Below, piece by piece: positions 13,962-15,768 of a stretch of DNA of 15,768 nt. The position numbers and the translations under genes are program-made. Position 1 is the stretch's first letter. Each line of letters starts with the position of its first letter. The notes beneath the pieces were generated by a model that saw nothing but the letters and a program-made list of their open reading frames with translations, ran no database searches and was not told the origin of the DNA. The DNA is from Bacteroides sp. (lineage in GTDB: Bacteria > Bacteroidota > Bacteroidia > Bacteroidales > Bacteroidaceae), in contig JASLIW010000124.1 in NCBI GenBank assembly GCA_030152865.1, positions 1-15,768 on the forward strand, given 5' to 3'.

Positions 13962-15221
13962 TTATTTTTCGATAGCAGCAATACCAGGAAGTGTTTTTCC
14001 TTCGATCGCTTCAAGAAGGGCACCACCACCAGTAGAAACGTAAGATACGCCATCTGCTAGATTGAATTTGTTTACACAAGCTACAGAGTCACCACCACCA
14101 ACGAGTGAGAATGCACCGTTTTTAGTAGCTTCTACGATAGCTTCGCCCACCACTTGTGAACCGTGAGAGAAGTTGTCAAACTCAAATACACCAGTAGGAC
14201 CGTTCCAAAGAATTGTTTTGGATTCTTTGATCACCTTTGCAAATTTTTCTTCAGTTTTAGGACCTATATCTAGACCTTCCCAACCGTCAGGAATTTCGTC
14301 CACTGCTACAAACTTGGTGTTTGCATCGTTAGAGAAATCATCTGCAATCTTAGCATCTTCAGCTAGTACTAAGTTTACATTATTTGCTTTGGCTTTTTCG
14401 ATAAGCTCAAGCGCTAAGTCTAGCTTGTCATCTTCGCAGATTGATTTACCAATCTTGCCTCCCATTGCTTTGGTAAAGGTATAAGTCATACCTCCTGCAA
14501 TGATTAGGTTGTCAACCTTAGTTAGTAAGTTTTCAATGATTTCGATTTTTGATGAAACCTTTGAACCACCCATGATGGCAGTAAACGGACGTTTCACATC
14601 ATCCATCACCTTAGCGATAGCAGTTACTTCTTTTTCCATCAATAGACCAAACATCTTGTGGTCTTTGTCGAAGTGATCGGCCATAAGAGCAGTAGAAGCG
14701 TGTGCACGGTGTGCTGTACCAAAGGCATCATTAACGTAGCAATCTGCATAAGAAGCTAGCTTTTTAGCAAACTCTTTTTGGCTCTCTTTGATGGCCTTTT
14801 TAGCGGCTGCTTTTTCTTCGTCTGTTGCATCATCGGCTAGGCCATAAGGTTTGCCTTGCTCTTCACCGTAGAAGCGTAAGTTCTCTAGTACAAGTACTTC
14901 TCCTGGCTGTAGAGCAGCTGCTTTTTCTTCTGCCTCTTGACCTATACAATCCTTGGCAAACTGTACATCTGTACCCAATAGTTCAGATAGGTGCTTGATG
15001 ATATGTTTGAGTGAGAATTTATCAGCTGGGCCTTTAGGGCGGCCTAAGTGTGAACCAATAATGATACTACCACCACCAGCTAAGATTTTCTTCAAAGTAG
15101 GAAGTGCTGCACGCATACGGTTGTCATCAGTGATGTTGAAGTTCTCATCCAATGGCACGTTGAAATCCACTCTAACAAAGGCTTTTTTACCAGCAAAATT
15201 GAATTTTTCGATTGATTGCAT
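13962..15221 (-). CDS. pgk: Phosphoglycerate kinase
   Basis: This 419-residue glycolytic enzyme transfers phosphate between 1,3-bisphosphoglycerate and ADP. Signatures in order: FVRVDFNVPLDE (15-26), substrate-binding R36/R38 region, GSHLGRPKG (56-64), ENLRFY (113-118), DCYVNDAFGTAHRAHAS (160-176), the hinge GGSKVSSKIEII (218-229), WNGPTGVFEF (339-348), GGGDSV (375-380) and TGGGALLEAIEGKTLPG (397-413). Compared with the common length near 395 it has an insert of charged, Ala/Lys-rich residues around 126-150, which is usual in Bacteroidetes as far as I recall. It has its own promoter at 15272-15279 and a terminator at 13910-13941, so it is monocistronic. Confidence 0.97.
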   Translation of the reverse strand: MQSIEKFNFAGKKAFVRVDFNVPLDENFNITDDNRMRAALPTLKKILAGGGSIIIGSHLGRPKGPADKFSLKHIIKHLSELLGTDVQFAKDCIGQEAEEKAAALQPGEVLVLENLRFYGEEQGKPYGLADDATDEEKAAAKKAIKESQKEFAKKLASYADCYVNDAFGTAHRAHASTALMADHFDKDHKMFGLLMEKEVTAIAKVMDDVKRPFTAIMGGSKVSSKIEIIENLLTKVDNLIIAGGMTYTFTKAMGGKIGKSICEDDKLDLALELIEKAKANNVNLVLAEDAKIADDFSNDANTKFVAVDEIPDGWEGLDIGPKTEEKFAKVIKESKTILWNGPTGVFEFDNFSHGSQVVGEAIVEATKNGAFSLVGGGDSVACVNKFNLADGVSYVSTGGGALLEAIEGKTLPGIAAIEK

Positions 15222-15265
15222 AATACTCTATTTAATTTATAATAAATCTGTTTCTTTTTTATTGA

Positions 15266-15315
15266 GCTCCACAAAGTTAGTATATATTTCTTTTTTTCCT
15301 TAATTATTGTGGAGC
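15266..15315 (-). promoter_or_regulatory. pgk promoter with flanking inverted half-sites
   Basis: The minus strand carries TAACTTTG (15272-15279), a full match to TAnnTTTG, giving a leader of about 45 nt before the pgk ATG. Perfect 9-bp half-sites GCTCCACAA / TTGTGGAGC (15266-15274 and 15307-15315) lie 41 bp apart centre to centre, bracketing the promoter core. The tail after the downstream arm (TCAATAAAAAAG on the minus strand) has no U-run, so it is not a good nth terminator. Promoter likely; operator role speculative. Confidence 0.55.
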
Positions 15316-15330
15316 GAATATCAGTTAAAA

Positions 15331-15768
15331 TTAGCCCTCTTTCTTTACTTTATACTTTTTGGTGAAATATTTGCAGTAGAGTTGCAACCCACAGCTTTCA
15401 CATTTGGGTTTGCGGGCGGTACAGGTATAACGTCCATGTAAGATGAGCCAGTGATGAGCTGTAGCTATATATTCGGTGGGAATATTTTTGACCAGCTCTT
15501 TTTCTGTTTCTAAGGGGGTCTTTGAGTTATTGGTTAAGCCGATGCGATTGGATACCCGAAACACATGGGTATCTACTGCCATAGCAGGTTTGTCAAAAAC
15601 TACCGACAGAATAACATTGGCTGTTTTGCGCCCCACACCTGGTAGTTTGGTCAAGTCGCTGAGCTTTTCGGGCACCTCACTATTAAAATCTTGCACCAGC
15701 ATCTGAGCCATGCCCACCAAGTGCTTGGACTTGTTCTTGGGAAAGGTTATACTTTTAATATAGTCAAA
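15331..15768 (-). CDS. nth: Endonuclease III (N-terminus beyond window edge)
   Basis: The frame stays open to the right edge, so the 145 visible residues are the C-terminal part of a protein of about 210; the internal TTG and ATG near 15720 are not starts. The visible chain begins FDYIKSITFPKNKSKH, then LVGMAQMLVQDF. Endonuclease III is a bifunctional DNA glycosylase and AP lyase that removes oxidised pyrimidines. The helix-hairpin-helix LPGVGRKTANVIL holds the catalytic lysine, and VDTHVFRVSNRIGL holds the catalytic aspartate. The iron-sulfur loop has the classic spacing C-x6-C-x2-C-x5-C (CTARKPKCESCGLQLYC). It lies 109 nt upstream of pgk on the same strand but pgk has its own promoter. No clear terminator follows nth. 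Confidence 0.95.
   Translation of the reverse strand, partial: FDYIKSITFPKNKSKHLVGMAQMLVQDFNSEVPEKLSDLTKLPGVGRKTANVILSVVFDKPAMAVDTHVFRVSNRIGLTNNSKTPLETEKELVKNIPTEYIATAHHWLILHGRYTCTARKPKCESCGLQLYCKYFTKKYKVKKEG

Noticed and set aside
15235..15247. ATTTAT-A-ATAAAT palindrome in the pgk leader
   Set aside because: Very AT-rich and weak; expected by chance in such sequence.
1..15768. Mobile elements, CRISPR arrays, phage genes, tRNA or rRNA
   Set aside because: Looked for on both strands; no transposase or integrase motifs, spaced repeats, cloverleaf or rRNA signatures were seen.

Overview
The window looks like chromosomal core DNA of a Bacteroidales bacterium, probably Porphyromonas-like; the genus is a guess. 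The reasons are a sodium-pumping methylmalonyl-CoA decarboxylase operon whose gamma-like subunit carries a lamin-tail domain, promoter boxes of the Bacteroidetes type (TAnnTTTG), almost no Shine-Dalgarno sequences, an OprO/P-type porin and a Kdo-phosphate phosphatase. I see no mobile element, CRISPR array, tRNA or rRNA. No gene-free stretch is longer than about 250 bases.

Layout, left to right. (1) Minus strand, 1-835: a MacB-type ABC exporter pair, the ATPase complete and the permease cut by the left edge. (2) Minus strand, 1014-5577: a five-gene operon read from right to left, methylmalonyl-CoA epimerase, carboxyltransferase (mmdA), lamin-tail/OadG gamma-like subunit, biotin carrier and OadB-type membrane pump, closed by a strong hairpin terminator at 954-990. 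Together these would turn (R)-methylmalonyl-CoA, made by the epimerase, into propionyl-CoA while exporting Na+: the energy-conserving end of the succinate-to-propionate route. (3) Minus strand, 5767-6759: a stand-alone FemAB-like GNAT acyltransferase. (4) Plus strand, 7005-9452: a tight four-gene run, nitroreductase, Rossmann/DUF2520 protein, KdsC-like HAD phosphatase and Maf nucleotide pyrophosphatase, with 2-nt, minus 1-nt and 11-nt junctions. (5) Minus strand, 9465-11648: a 727-residue TPR protein of unknown role, convergent with maf. (6) Minus strand, 11824-13855: porin followed 19 nt later by glutaminase A, likely co-transcribed. (7) Minus strand, 13962-15221: phosphoglycerate kinase with its own promoter and a terminator. 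(8) Minus strand, 15331 to the right edge: endonuclease III, missing its N-terminus.

Several recorded starts differ from the longest reading frame: oadB at 2174, the gamma-like subunit at 3557, the DUF2520 protein at GTG 7544 and the porin at 13855. The ABC ATPase and the KdsC-like protein start with GTG.

Nothing here is clearly a new system. The points most worth a second look are the lamin-tail/OadG fusion, an inverted repeat that could fold over the GTG start of the exporter ATPase, a 14-bp palindrome where the -33 element of the decarboxylase operon should lie, 9-bp inverted half-sites around the pgk promoter, a terminator with competing hairpin arms between glsA and the TPR gene, and the uncharacterised TPR protein. 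All regulatory calls come from reading by eye.
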